Part shown: positions 18,295 to 27,923 of the stretch, piece by piece
Layout: the number at the start of each line of letters is the position of its first letter
Numbering within the stretch: the first letter of the stretch is position 1
DNA from: Clostridiales bacterium
Lineage (GTDB): Bacteria; Bacillota; Clostridia; Christensenellales; Aristaeellaceae
Direction: 5' to 3'
Length of the DNA stretch: 64,000 bases
Assembly (NCBI GenBank): GCA_012729115.1
Contig: JAAYDR010000071.1
Span: forward strand, 1-64,000
Made by a program: the position numbers and the translations under genes
Notes under the pieces: model-generated
Database searches by the model: none
Told to the model about the DNA's origin: nothing
What the model saw: only the letters and a program-made list of their open reading frames with translations

Positions 18295-19044
18295 ATGAAA
18301 ACAACGGATCCGAAGAAAAAGGCGCTATTGGAATCCCTGGCTGGCGGGCTGATCGTATCCTGTCAAGTGCAAAAGGATGATCCCATCTATTCGGAGGATA
18401 TTGTGGTCAAAATGGCCCTGGCAGCCAAGTGGGCCGGGGCTGTGGGGATCCGTGCCAATACGCCCCAGCAGATAAGGGCCATCAAGGCGGAGGTGGATCT
18501 GCCACTCATCGGTTTGTACAAGATATGGCATGAGGACACGGACGTGTTTATTACCCCCACATTGGAGGCCTGTCAGCAGGTGTGGGAAGCGGGAGCGGAG
18601 ATTATCGCCCTGGACTGCACCACCCAGATGACCCATGAAGGAACGGTGGCCCGTGACCTCCTGCCCATCGTCAAACGGGAGATCCCCCAGGCAATCCTGT
18701 TCGCGGACGTGTCCAACTATGAGGAGGCCGTATGGGCCGTCGATCATGGGGCGGATATCGTAGGCCCCACACTGTATGGCTACACCAGGGAAACAGCGCA
18801 TATCGAAATGCCCGACCTGCGTGAGTTTGCGCGGATGTGCCGGGATCTGTCGGACAAGGCCTATGTGATCATGGAGGGGCATTTGTACACCCCCGAGGAT
18901 GCCATGAAGTGCATCTTCCTGGGAGCCCACGCGGTGGTGGTGGGCAGCGCCATCACCAGGCCGCACCTGACCGCCAAGCGCTTTGTGGACTTGCTCTCCG
19001 GCTATCAAAACAACTGGCGGGACGCGGAGAGAAGCAAGCACTGA
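18295..19044 (+). CDS. nanE: N-acetylmannosamine-6-phosphate 2-epimerase (NanE family)
   Basis: A 249-residue TIM-barrel protein of the NanE family. Recognisable blocks are GGLIVSCQV near the N-terminus, GAVGIRANTP, LPLIGLYK, IIALDCTTQ and, at the phosphate-binding end, GAHAVVVGSAITRP. NanE normally converts ManNAc-6-P to GlcNAc-6-P in sialic acid and amino-sugar catabolism. The start at 18295 gives proper spacing from AAAGAGG; an ATG two codons earlier is too close. No nanA or nanK lies beside it. Instead it leads an operon with a glycyl radical enzyme 21 bp downstream, so its true substrate may be another 2-amino or 2-hydroxy sugar phosphate. Confidence 0.85.
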   Translation: MKTTDPKKKALLESLAGGLIVSCQVQKDDPIYSEDIVVKMALAAKWAGAVGIRANTPQQIRAIKAEVDLPLIGLYKIWHEDTDVFITPTLEACQQVWEAGAEIIALDCTTQMTHEGTVARDLLPIVKREIPQAILFADVSNYEEAVWAVDHGADIVGPTLYGYTRETAHIEMPDLREFARMCRDLSDKAYVIMEGHLYTPEDAMKCIFLGAHAVVVGSAITRPHLTAKRFVDLLSGYQNNWRDAERSKH

Positions 19045-19065
19045 CCGCCGGTTCTGGAGGGGAAT

Positions 19066-21357
19066 ATGGTCAAGTTTGATTTGGATGGCGTACAGAATGT
19101 GGAGGTCAGCAGGAAACTGCCCTGTGAAAAAACACCTGCGGAGCAGCTCGAAATCATGGAGCGATACACGGCCACCCACCGGGAAAGCCTGGGGCTGTCC
19201 CGGGAGCAGCGGGAGCTGAACTGCCTGCAGGTCCTCTATCCGACGCTGCTGAGAAAAATTGAGCCGGACGACCTGTTTGCCGGGCGCATGGATGTGCTGC
19301 CCATCGGCTTTGGCTGCGTCACCTCCCTGGGCGGGGTGGGCCATTTTTGTGTATTCAACAAGCTGCGGGCATTCCAGAAGGAACTGACGGATCCCGCTGA
19401 CCGGGTCCGGGTGGATGCACTGTACGACTACTGGACCCAGCATGACTTGAAAACCCTGTATTGCAGGGAGCAACTGACGGAGACCACCATCGGCCGGTTC
19501 ATCGATACCGAGTATCCCATGATCGCCACAGCCCGGCTATCCGGCATGATGCTGGATTACCAGAAACTGCTGGATCTGGGGATCGGGGGCCTGAGGCTTG
19601 AGATTGAAACACGGCTGGCCCAGGACCCGGACAACAGTTTTCTGCGCTGCTGCCTGGGCGGACTGGATCTGTTTGTCCGGTGCGCCGATGCCTATATCCG
19701 CATGGCGCAGGACCAGCTCTCCACCGCCGGCGAGTCCCGCAGGGCGGAGTTGTCCCGCATCATCCAAAGCCTTTCCCGGATCACGTCTGACAAACCCGGA
19801 ACCTTTCATCAGGCCCTCCAGCTCTTTTGGCTGTACGCGCTCCTGTCCGGTGTAATCAATTACGGCAGGCTGGACGACTACCTGGGACCTTACCTGGTCC
19901 ACGACCTTCAGACCGGCGAGTTGACCCAGGACCAGGCATTTGACCTGGTCAAATCCTTGTGGACCATGATTGAAAACAGGCGTACCACGGTAAATGGCCG
20001 CATCATCGTGGGGGGGCAGGGGCGCAAGCACCCGGCCGAGGCCGACGAGTTTGTACACATCGCCCTGAAGGTGGCCAAGAGCTGCCGTTATGTGGAGCCC
20101 CAGTTTACCCTGCGTTTTGACAGCACAACGCCGGAGGATATCTGGGACGAAGCCATGGACGCCCTGGGGGCTGGAGCCACCTATCCCACCCTGTACAATG
20201 ACGATGTGAATGTGCCTGCCGTCGCCTATGGCATGCGGGTGGACCTGGAGACGGCCAAGCAATATGTGCCCTTTGGCTGCACCGAGTTTGTCATTCAGGG
20301 GCAGAGCACGGGCACTCCCAACATCTGCATCAATTTGCTCAAGCTGCTGACCATCTATATGAACAGCGGCATCGACCCCATGGATGGCAAGCGCAAGGAC
20401 GCGGGGGTTCCCATTCCGGTCCTGGATGAGATAGGTACCTATGAGGAGTTCTTTGCGGGGTATGCCAGGCTGGTGGACGCCTATCTGGACATGGCAGTAG
20501 ACCGGCAGATGGCCTCCTTCCGGATGATGAACGAGCATGTGTCGTTTTTGATGATGAGCATGCTCACTGATGATTGCATCGCCCGCGGCCGGGCCATCCT
20601 GGACGGCGGGGTGCGCTACCTGGGCGCAACCAACGAGACCTATGGCAACATCAATACCTCGGACTCCTTATACGCCATCAAGAAGCTGGTGTTTGAGGAC
20701 AAACGGTATACCCTTTCCCAGATCGGGGAAGCCATGCTTGCCAACTTCCAGGGCTATGAGGAGCTGCGCAAGGCATGCCTTCAGTGCGACAAGTACGGCA
20801 ACGATTTGGATACCTGCGACACCGTGGCCAACGAGCTGTACGAGCTGGTCGCCAAGGGTACGCGGGAGCGGGGCATTGCGGCGGGAATGCAGTATTTCCT
20901 GATTGTGATCAGCAACAACCAGCTCAATACCGAATGGGGCCTGCGCACCGGTGCCTCTCCTGATGGGCGCCTTCGCGGGATGTACATGAACCCCGCCAAC
21001 AACCCCCAGGGAGGGGCCAACCAAAACGGCCCCACAGCCATGCTCAACTCCCTGCGGAAGTTTGACCCCCGGTACCATGCGGGCTCAGTGCAAAACATCA
21101 AATTTACCCCGGCCCTGTTCAATGAGAACCGGGAGATGGTCAAGGGCCTTATGAAAACATATTTTGCGGACGGCGGCTGCCATCTGATGGTTACCATTGT
21201 GGACAAAGGCGAGCTGGAGGACGCCATGGAGCATCCCGAGAACCATCAGGATCTGATCGTACGGGTGAGCGGATTTTCAGCGGTGTTCGTCCACTTGGAC
21301 CGCAGCATTCAGGAGGAGCTGTTAAGCCGCGTGCTGTATGGAGAGGAATCCGCATGA
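19066..21357 (+). CDS. Glycyl radical enzyme (PFL-like family), substrate unassigned
   Basis: A 763-residue glycyl radical enzyme. The C-terminal radical loop reads RVSGFSAVF with the glycyl residue at Gly736. The thiyl-radical site is FGCTE with Cys405 and Glu407. Having a single Cys followed by x-Glu excludes pyruvate formate-lyase, which has adjacent Cys-Cys; the GCxE pattern belongs to eliminases/lyases such as diol dehydratases and choline lyase. Those usually read GCVE, so the GCTE form is unlike the best known members. GGAGGGG precedes the ATG. It overlaps its activase by 4 bp and follows nanE. A sugar-derived substrate is suggested by context only. Confidence 0.9.
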   Translation: MVKFDLDGVQNVEVSRKLPCEKTPAEQLEIMERYTATHRESLGLSREQRELNCLQVLYPTLLRKIEPDDLFAGRMDVLPIGFGCVTSLGGVGHFCVFNKLRAFQKELTDPADRVRVDALYDYWTQHDLKTLYCREQLTETTIGRFIDTEYPMIATARLSGMMLDYQKLLDLGIGGLRLEIETRLAQDPDNSFLRCCLGGLDLFVRCADAYIRMAQDQLSTAGESRRAELSRIIQSLSRITSDKPGTFHQALQLFWLYALLSGVINYGRLDDYLGPYLVHDLQTGELTQDQAFDLVKSLWTMIENRRTTVNGRIIVGGQGRKHPAEADEFVHIALKVAKSCRYVEPQFTLRFDSTTPEDIWDEAMDALGAGATYPTLYNDDVNVPAVAYGMRVDLETAKQYVPFGCTEFVIQGQSTGTPNICINLLKLLTIYMNSGIDPMDGKRKDAGVPIPVLDEIGTYEEFFAGYARLVDAYLDMAVDRQMASFRMMNEHVSFLMMSMLTDDCIARGRAILDGGVRYLGATNETYGNINTSDSLYAIKKLVFEDKRYTLSQIGEAMLANFQGYEELRKACLQCDKYGNDLDTCDTVANELYELVAKGTRERGIAAGMQYFLIVISNNQLNTEWGLRTGASPDGRLRGMYMNPANNPQGGANQNGPTAMLNSLRKFDPRYHAGSVQNIKFTPALFNENREMVKGLMKTYFADGGCHLMVTIVDKGELEDAMEHPENHQDLIVRVSGFSAVFVHLDRSIQEELLSRVLYGEESA

Positions 21358-22238
21358 AGCTATCCGTCATGGAAATTCAGCGCTTTGCCCTGCACGACGG
21401 CCCCGGGATCCGCACGACGGTGTTCTTGCAGGGCTGCCCATTGCGCTGCCCCTGGTGCGCAAACCCGGAAAGCCAGGCAGGGGGGAAGAAGCTGATGTAT
21501 CTTCAAAAGCGGTGCATCGGATGCGGAAGATGCGCGGCGGTATGTCCCAGCGGGTGTATCACCACAGAGGATGGCCGGCCGATTTTTAACCGCTCCCTTT
21601 GCATTGGCTGCGGCAAGTGCGTGGAGGCCTGTCCCGCCGGTGCGCTGCGTCTGAGCAGCAGGGACATGGAAACCTCCGAGATTCTTTCCGTGCTGCTTAG
21701 GGACAGGAGCTATTACCGCAATACAGGCGGAGGGATCACGGTATCCGGAGGAGAACCCTTTCTCCAGGGTCGGGGGCTTAAGGAATTGCTGGCGCTGTGC
21801 AAGGCAGAGGGGCTGCATACTGCGGTGGAAACCACGGGGAATACTCCCACAGAGAATATTCAGGCCTGTGAACCCCTCATTGATCTTTTTTTGTTTGATG
21901 TCAAGCATCCGGACCCGGTTCGCTTTAAGGAGGTGACCGGGGGTGACCATGCGCTTGTGCTTCATAATTTGACGCTGCTGCCGCCCCAGAAGGTGGTGCT
22001 TCGTGTTCCGGTGATTCCGGGTTTCAACTTTGATGAACAGGTATTGGGCGATCTGTTCCGTCTTGCGCTTTCATACGGCATTCGCCGGGTGGATTTGCTT
22101 CCTTATCACACCCTGGGCAGGGGAAAGTATGAACAGCTGGGAAGAGCCTATCCCTATGATGAAGCAAAGCCGCTTTCCAGAAAGGATCTGGAAAGCGCAA
22201 AGGCCATGGGCGAAGCCCTTGGCCTTGTGATGGGATAG
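21354..22238 (+). CDS. Glycyl radical enzyme activating enzyme (radical SAM)
   Basis: A 294-residue radical SAM activase. The SAM [4Fe-4S] motif is CPLRCPWC near residue 30 (CxxxCxxC). A ferredoxin-like insert with two further clusters follows: [12 protein letters not shown] and [12 protein letters not shown] (residues ~55-100), the arrangement found in activases of non-PFL glycyl radical enzymes. SGGEPFLQ and VKHPDP-type blocks of the barrel follow. It would abstract hydrogen from Gly736 of the enzyme encoded directly upstream, with which it shares an ATGA overlap. It ends convergent with the nagB-like gene, 42 bp away. Confidence 0.93.
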   Translation: MKLSVMEIQRFALHDGPGIRTTVFLQGCPLRCPWCANPESQAGGKKLMYLQKRCIGCGRCAAVCPSGCITTEDGRPIFNRSLCIGCGKCVEACPAGALRLSSRDMETSEILSVLLRDRSYYRNTGGGITVSGGEPFLQGRGLKELLALCKAEGLHTAVETTGNTPTENIQACEPLIDLFLFDVKHPDPVRFKEVTGGDHALVLHNLTLLPPQKVVLRVPVIPGFNFDEQVLGDLFRLALSYGIRRVDLLPYHTLGRGKYEQLGRAYPYDEAKPLSRKDLESAKAMGEALGLVMG

Positions 22239-22280
22239 TCATGCAATGCTGTTGACTGTGTGACTTGAACCGGAGCGTCT

Positions 22281-22994
22281 CTACCCCCGAAAAGCCGCTG
22301 CCTCATCAAACAGGTACAGAGCGCCGTGGTGACTTAGAAATGCGCAGACCGGCAGATCGGCGCGCTCGGCGAAGATGCCGCTCACGATGTCCCGCTTGTG
22401 GGCTCCCGTGGCGATGATGATGACCTGCCTTGCCTTTTTCAGGGCTTGCAGGGTGATCGTAGCGCCCAGGATTGGGGTGGGTTTCCCGGAAAAGTATTTT
22501 CTGCCCACGCTTTGGGTGGTTTCACTTAAGGGAACAAGGGAAAAATCACCGCTTAAGGGAGTTTCCGGCTCGTTGAAGCCCACATGACCGTTGATGCCAA
22601 CGCCCAGAACAGCCAGGTCCAGGGGGTGTTCCCCCAGGACCTTTTGCATGCGCTCCGCTTCGGCTTCCGGGTCAGGGCGAAGACCGTCAAAGGCAATCAC
22701 CCGCTGCGCAGGGATGCCGGCGGGATGGTAATAACCCAGGTTCATGGTGGCAATGCAGCTGCCAGGGGTCTCCGGGCCCAATCCCACCCACTCGTCCAAA
22801 CCGATGTAGAGAGCCTGATCAAGGCGAAGGGCTCCGGTCTGCTGGCTGCGGAGCAGTTGGCGGTAGCAGGCAAGAGGCGTGTCCCCAGCGGCAAAGGTAA
22901 CAGTCAGATCGGGTTTGTGTAAAAATGCCGAGGCCAGTCGGTCGGCCGCATACTGGCTGACCATCTGATGATCCCTGCAAATGACAATTTCCAT
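22281..22994 (-). CDS. nagB: Glucosamine-6-phosphate deaminase/isomerase family protein
   Basis: A 237-residue NagB-family protein. Diagnostic blocks are the substrate loop AAGDTPLACYRQL, the catalytic region GLDEWVGL and GVGINGHVGFNEP, all conserved in glucosamine-6-P deaminases, and the chain length fits. It lies 17 bp behind the last ABC permease gene and is the final gene of that operon, so the imported sugar is probably aminated or its phosphate passes through an aldose-ketose isomerisation. It could also be a galactosamine-6-P isomerase. Deamination would give fructose-6-P and ammonia. Confidence 0.85.
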   Translation of the reverse strand: MEIVICRDHQMVSQYAADRLASAFLHKPDLTVTFAAGDTPLACYRQLLRSQQTGALRLDQALYIGLDEWVGLGPETPGSCIATMNLGYYHPAGIPAQRVIAFDGLRPDPEAEAERMQKVLGEHPLDLAVLGVGINGHVGFNEPETPLSGDFSLVPLSETTQSVGRKYFSGKPTPILGATITLQALKKARQVIIIATGAHKRDIVSGIFAERADLPVCAFLSHHGALYLFDEAAAFRG

Positions 22995-23011
22995 GTTCCT
23001 TCCCTTCCTTG

Positions 23012-24010
23012 CTACTGACGCACGGATTTGCCACGGTTGTAGAGGATCAGCAGCAGCACCAGCACCAGCCCCAGCAGCACATTGCGTGCGGGCTGGGCCA
23101 GGTTGAAGGCAGTAAGCGTATTGTTCAGCACGACCATCAGCAGGGAGCCAGCGATGCTGCCCGTATAGGAGCCCACGCCGCCGGTCAGGGTTGTGCCGCC
23201 CACAATGACCGCGATCAGGGACTCATAGGCATAGTTGTCAAACATCTGGCATTTCGCGCTTTGCATGTAGGCGGCTCCAAGCATCCCTGTAAATCCGGAA
23301 AAGAGGGCGGAGATCACGTAGGTCAGAATCACAACCTTGTTTACGCTGACGCCATTAAGCCGTGCCGCCACAGGATTGTTGCCCACCAGGTAGACCTGCC
23401 GCCCCAGGCGGGAGCGATTGAGAATATAGAACATCAGGGGGAAGAGGATCAGCGCGTACAGGGACAGGGAGGGGATAACACCCCAGATTTTGGAGGTAAC
23501 GGTTTTGATAAAGGTGGGGGAGGCATAGCCCAGGGGGCTTCCCTGGGTGAGCACGTATTGGAGGCGGGACACCACATTGCTGATGGCCATGGTGACGATC
23601 ATGGGAGGGAGCCCCATCTTCACGGAACAGACGCCATTGAGAAGGCCGATCATAAGGCTCATCAGCATGACCGCGCCAAAGGTAACCATAAAATTCCCGT
23701 CCTGTCCGTTCATAAAGGCTGTGGTGAGGATGGCCGAAGCCGACATGGTGGCACCCACGGTAAAGTCCATACCACCGCCAATCAGCACCAGGGTCTGGCC
23801 GGCAGAGGCGAAGCTGAGCAGCAGCGTCAGCATGGTGATGGAGGTGATGGCAGTTATGTTCAGGGCGGCGGGCTTGGCCGCAATGGTCAGAATGTACAGG
23901 GCCGCGGCAAGAATCAGTGCCATTCGCGCAGGAGAACGTTTCACAAATACCTGAATCTTCTGCCAGAGATTCAGGGTGGCCGATTTACTGGTCACAACAT
24001 TATTTTGCAT
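23012..24010 (-). CDS. Ribose-type ABC transporter permease (second subunit)
   Basis: A 332-residue BPD_transp_2/RbsC-type permease with about nine or ten transmembrane helices. The family signature is visible in the LVLIGGGMDFTVGATMSA block (position ~75-95) and in AVIVGGTTLTGGVGSYTGSIAG near the C-terminus. Its start overlaps the preceding permease gene by 11 bp and has AGGAGG seven bases upstream. With the neighbouring permease it probably forms a heterodimer that receives sugar from the binding protein. Confidence 0.9.
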   Translation of the reverse strand: MQNNVVTSKSATLNLWQKIQVFVKRSPARMALILAAALYILTIAAKPAALNITAITSITMLTLLLSFASAGQTLVLIGGGMDFTVGATMSASAILTTAFMNGQDGNFMVTFGAVMLMSLMIGLLNGVCSVKMGLPPMIVTMAISNVVSRLQYVLTQGSPLGYASPTFIKTVTSKIWGVIPSLSLYALILFPLMFYILNRSRLGRQVYLVGNNPVAARLNGVSVNKVVILTYVISALFSGFTGMLGAAYMQSAKCQMFDNYAYESLIAVIVGGTTLTGGVGSYTGSIAGSLLMVVLNNTLTAFNLAQPARNVLLGLVLVLLLILYNRGKSVRQ

Positions 24011-25058
24011 TTTCTGCCCTCCTCCTAAACCGCACGCTGTTTTGCAGGTTGATTTGCAGGGCTTCCCGTTGCCCCTTGGCGGTGATAATCGTCATCAGCA
24101 AGCCCAGGAAGATGATGATGTCGGAAATGAAGTTATGCCAGTAAGAGGTTACGGAGAATCCGGGAATCAGACTGTAAAGCAGGTTGAAGAAGTAATACAC
24201 CGAGTTTTGAATCAAAATCAGGAAACCGCCTCCAAAAGCCCCGCAGGCCAGGGAACCCCAACCCCCAAAGCTGAGCCCGCCGATGATGCAGGCGGACAGG
24301 GAGCGAATCCCGTAATCCTCCGCCTGATTGGGGTTGCCGGAGGCAGTAAGCAGGGTGAGGCAGATGCCTGCCAAGCCTACGAAAAGACCCTTCACCATGA
24401 AAGCCTGGAACTGAACCTTTACCGGATTGATTCCGGCGGCAAAGGCGTTGCGTGGATTGGCCCCTACCGCGTAGATATTGGTGCCAAACCGGGTGCGGGA
24501 TACATAAGCCCAGATGAGCAGCGCCAGCACCAGGAACAGAGCCGCTGCGGGTATAATCCCAAAAAGCAGGGAGTCATAGGCAGAGTAGAAAACTTTTTGT
24601 ACCTTTCCCTGGGGAACATTCATGATGAGTACGTTGACGCCCTTGATGGCATAGGTCAGGGCAAAGCTGGCCAGCAATGCCGGCAGGCGGAGGACGGAAA
24701 CCAGCAGCCAGCACACCATAGAGGCCAATAGGGCCGCGCAAATCCCCAGCCCGCAAGCCAGGAGAAAGTGAATACCCCATGTCTTCATGGTCATGATGGT
24801 CACTACATTCACAAGAGCAACCTGTACGCCCACGGAAATGTCCATGGTCCCGGAGATCAGCAGGATGCTCTGGGCCATCACCACCAGCAGAAATGACATA
24901 TTGGTGCTGAAAAGCGTTTTCATGATGTTGGCGCTGAAAAACTTGGCGGGTCCTTGAATAGCGGCATTAAGCACCAATGCCACCATAAACAGTATAAATC
25001 CTGTAAATGCCGGCTTTTTCCGAAACTCGGAGAAACTCTTTGATAAATTCATCTTCAT
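24000..25058 (-). CDS. Ribose-type ABC transporter permease (first subunit)
   Basis: A 352-residue permease of the same family as its neighbour, with the SGTMDISVGVQVALVNVV and CIIGGLSFGGWGSLACGAFGG signatures. I placed the start at the ATG at 25058, which overlaps the ATPase stop by one base (TGATG) and lies four bases after GGGAG; an ATG two codons further is possible. Two different permeases, rather than one homodimeric RbsC, suggest a heterodimeric channel. Confidence 0.9.
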   Translation of the reverse strand: MKMNLSKSFSEFRKKPAFTGFILFMVALVLNAAIQGPAKFFSANIMKTLFSTNMSFLLVVMAQSILLISGTMDISVGVQVALVNVVTIMTMKTWGIHFLLACGLGICAALLASMVCWLLVSVLRLPALLASFALTYAIKGVNVLIMNVPQGKVQKVFYSAYDSLLFGIIPAAALFLVLALLIWAYVSRTRFGTNIYAVGANPRNAFAAGINPVKVQFQAFMVKGLFVGLAGICLTLLTASGNPNQAEDYGIRSLSACIIGGLSFGGWGSLACGAFGGGFLILIQNSVYYFFNLLYSLIPGFSVTSYWHNFISDIIIFLGLLMTIITAKGQREALQINLQNSVRFRRRAENAK

Positions 25059-26569
25059 CAAGCTCCCGCCTTCCGATTGGCCGCGTTCATGCCCATCATG
25101 GCTGCCACCAGGCGATCCGCGGTCTTGGACTCATCGCACAGCACGTCGCTGATGCTGCCCTCGTAAAACACATAGATCCGGTCTGATATGTCCAGCAGTT
25201 CCTCAGAGTCGCTGGAGGAGATGAGGATGGTCATGCCTTCGTCAGCGCATCTTCGCAGGATTTTATGGATTTCCCTGCGGGAGTGGATGTCCACGCCCTT
25301 GGTGGGGTCATCCAGCAGCAGCAGAACAGGGTTCATGGCTATCCAGCGGGCAATGACCAGCTTTTGCTGGTTGCCGCCCGACAGGGAACTGGCCGGATGA
25401 TGCAAAGCTCCAATTTTAATTTCGTATTTCTCTACTGCGTCTTTGGCAAAGTTCCGCAGGGATTTGGGGGTCAGGTACTGAAAGATGCCGCCCTTGGCCA
25501 CCTTGCCGGCCACAATGTTCTCCTCTACGGTGCGCAGGGGAAACATGGCCTCCCGGCCCCGTTCGCCGGATACAAAGCCGATGCCCAGGCTCACTGCGTC
25601 GGCGGGGGATTTCAGGTGGATGGGCTTTCCGCAGAACTCGATGGTTCCTGCCGCCAGCTTTTCGGCGCCCAGCAGCACGCGGATCAGCTCCGGCTGACCT
25701 TGGCCTTGCAAGCCGCCGATGCCCACAATTTCGCCCTTGTAGGCCTTCATGGAGATTCCCCAGACCTTGGGATAAACCTCCAAATCCTTTACATCCAACA
25801 CCAGCTCACCCTCGGTGGTGGATTCGCAGCAGGCATCCGCCGAGGCGACCTCCGGCCTTTGGCCGGTCATATAGAAGACAATGTCATCCAAATTGAGCTC
25901 GGAGATGGGTGCATCAATCACCGTCTCCCCGGAGCGCATGATGGTGGCACTGTCACAAATTTCAAACACTTCGTTCATGCGGTGGGTGACGTAGATGATG
26001 CTCATCCCCTCCGCTTTCAGCTCCCGCAGGATCTGGAATAGAACCTGAATTTCGTCATAGTGAAGCGCTGCCGTCACTTCGTCCAGCAGCAGAATCCGCG
26101 GGTGCAGGGATACCGCTTTGGCCACCTCCAGCATGGTCTGGGTGGAAGGCGGCAGGGTTTGCACATAGGCAGCGGGATCGCAGTCGATATGGAAACGATC
26201 CAGCAGATCCCGGATGGTTTGCTGCGCCTGCTTTGTGTCTACGATGCCCACGCTGTTCAGCGGCTCGTTTCCAAGCAGAATGTTGTCGGTGACGCTCATG
26301 GTGGGGATCAGGCTTAAGTCCTGAAAGGCTGTGGCAATTCCCAGCCTTTTGGAATCCAGACCGGAGAGGATGGTCACCGGCTGGCCGTCCACAAAAATTT
26401 TCCCACGGTCCGGGGCCACCAGGCCGGCTAAAACCTTGATCATGGTGGATTTGCCCGATCCATTGGAACCCAACAGCGCCCGAATTTCTCCGGCCGAGCT
26501 CTTCAGCTGCGCGCCGTTTAAGGCGACAACTGCGTCAAAGCGCTTTTCGATTGCCCGCATTTCGAGCAT
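25058..26569 (-). CDS. Ribose-type sugar ABC transporter ATP-binding protein (two ABC domains)
   Basis: A 503-residue tandem ATPase of the RbsA/MglA type. The N-terminal half has a full Walker A (GSNGSGKST, near residue 35) and Walker B (ILLLDEVTAAL). The C-terminal half has the signature SGGNQQKLVIARW and LLLDDPTKGVD but a degenerate Walker A, as is usual in this family where only one site is fully active. The ATG at 26569 lies eight bases after GGGGGA. A 12-bp hairpin between it and the binding-protein gene probably lowers its expression relative to the binding protein. Confidence 0.93.
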   Translation of the reverse strand: MLEMRAIEKRFDAVVALNGAQLKSSAGEIRALLGSNGSGKSTMIKVLAGLVAPDRGKIFVDGQPVTILSGLDSKRLGIATAFQDLSLIPTMSVTDNILLGNEPLNSVGIVDTKQAQQTIRDLLDRFHIDCDPAAYVQTLPPSTQTMLEVAKAVSLHPRILLLDEVTAALHYDEIQVLFQILRELKAEGMSIIYVTHRMNEVFEICDSATIMRSGETVIDAPISELNLDDIVFYMTGQRPEVASADACCESTTEGELVLDVKDLEVYPKVWGISMKAYKGEIVGIGGLQGQGQPELIRVLLGAEKLAAGTIEFCGKPIHLKSPADAVSLGIGFVSGERGREAMFPLRTVEENIVAGKVAKGGIFQYLTPKSLRNFAKDAVEKYEIKIGALHHPASSLSGGNQQKLVIARWIAMNPVLLLLDDPTKGVDIHSRREIHKILRRCADEGMTILISSSDSEELLDISDRIYVFYEGSISDVLCDESKTADRLVAAMMGMNAANRKAGA

Positions 26570-26614
26570 GGAAGGATTCCCCCTGTCTTATGGTGTGATC
26601 CCTGCATCATTGAT

Positions 26615-26661
26615 GAAGAAAGAGCCGTCCAGCCAGCGGACCCACCGTCGGCTGGACGGCT
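26615..26661 (-). terminator. Intra-operon hairpin between binding protein and ATPase genes
   Basis: AGCCGTCCAGCC at 26623-26634 pairs exactly with 26650-26661 around a 15-nt loop; on the minus strand CTTTCTTC follows. Placed just after the binding-protein stop, it probably acts as a partial terminator or 3'-end stabiliser giving more binding protein than ATPase. Confidence 0.6.
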
Positions 26662-26695
26662 GTAAAACCGGAACCAGAAGGATAATCCTGGATTC

Positions 26696-27751
26696 TTACT
26701 TGAAGAACTGCTCAGCAACCTCGTCCACGGTCAGCCAATAGGTGATGGCATCGCCGGGGGCCATGGCAGCGGCCTTTTCTTTGTAAGCGTCCATGGTGTC
26801 ATAGTTGAACTGCTCCTTGCTCTCCAGCAGGATGGAATGGATGGAGGGATCGCTGTAGATGTCGTCGCGAAGCTCTTTGCCCAGCAGGATGTTCAAGCCG
26901 AAGTTCAAAGCGCTGGCGCCCACGCCCGGAGGATTGGACAATACCAGGAAGTCCATCTTCCGCTCGTCCTTGTTGAGCTCAATCATGCGCTGCATCCACT
27001 CGCCGGTGTCGTTGAAACCAAAGAACTTGGGATAGGGTTTGCCGGTGGCATCAAAGGCAGCCAGGGCAGCCTCGGCGCACTGGGAAATGAGAACGCCGTC
27101 AAACTCCACGCCGGAGTTGAGGATCTCGGTCATTACCTGGGTGGCCTTGGCGGCATCCCAGTCGTGGTTGCCGGTGGCGACCACTTCCAGGCCCTGCTCT
27201 TCAATGCCCTTCTGGAAGCCGTTCTGACGGTCGGTGTTGGCGGAGTTTCCGTCCAACGCGGCCATCATAACAACCTTGGCGCCCTTGCCCAGCACTTCAC
27301 CGGCATAGGTGGCTGTCCTGTAGCCCAGGTAGTACTGGTCGGTGGCGATGTTGAGGATGTTCACATCAGGAGAGGTGTAGATGCAGTCGGCGTTGATGTA
27401 GAGGATGCCGGCCTCCTGCGCCTTCTCGATGATGGGATCCATGCCGGTGGGAGCCACGGGGTTGACCAGGATGATGTCATAACCTTCGTTGATGCTGTTC
27501 TGGATCTGCTGCGCCTCGGTGGCGGCGTCCCAGTTGGAAACGAAGGACGCGTAGCTCACGTTGAAGCCGTACTCGGAAGCGGCCTTGGCAGCCTCCTGGA
27601 TATCGGCCTCATAGCGCACGCGATAGGGATTGCCCTCGATGACCGCGTTGTGGGAGGCCAGGCGGATGTCCTTGGGGGCTTCGGCGTTGCCGACTCCCAG
27701 GAGGCCCAGGCTCATCACCAGAACGACCAGGAAAACCAGTGTACGTTTCAT
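26696..27751 (-). CDS. Sugar ABC transporter substrate-binding protein
   Basis: A 351-residue type I periplasmic-binding-protein fold (Peripla_BP_4 group, ribose/xylose-like). The N-terminus is a Sec signal peptide, with cleavage expected after the NAEA segment near residue 22. No lipobox cysteine is present, although most Gram-positive binding proteins are lipoproteins. The start at 27751 has AAGGAG seven bases upstream; earlier ATGs are too close or lack a site. It heads the operon with ATPase, two permeases and the nagB-like gene. Substrate unknown; the neighbours suggest a sugar or amino sugar. Confidence 0.9.
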   Translation of the reverse strand: MKRTLVFLVVLVMSLGLLGVGNAEAPKDIRLASHNAVIEGNPYRVRYEADIQEAAKAASEYGFNVSYASFVSNWDAATEAQQIQNSINEGYDIILVNPVAPTGMDPIIEKAQEAGILYINADCIYTSPDVNILNIATDQYYLGYRTATYAGEVLGKGAKVVMMAALDGNSANTDRQNGFQKGIEEQGLEVVATGNHDWDAAKATQVMTEILNSGVEFDGVLISQCAEAALAAFDATGKPYPKFFGFNDTGEWMQRMIELNKDERKMDFLVLSNPPGVGASALNFGLNILLGKELRDDIYSDPSIHSILLESKEQFNYDTMDAYKEKAAAMAPGDAITYWLTVDEVAEQFFK

Positions 27752-27923
27752 TGCCATTCTCCTTTTTGTTTTTGTATTGACAAGGTGTTGACCACCCTGT
27801 TCACCCATGGAAGCATACGAGTATTACACATCCATTCGCTTCTTTTCACATTCTATCACATATATATGCGTTTGGGAAGACTCTCCTTCATTTTCTGTTG
27901 CTCCTGAGAGAATGCCTGCCCCG

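Noticed and set aside
19066-21357. Calling the glycyl radical enzyme pyruvate formate-lyase (pflB)
   Set aside because: It lacks the adjacent Cys-Cys pair of PFL and has GCTE instead, and its activase carries the extra ferredoxin clusters not found in PflA.
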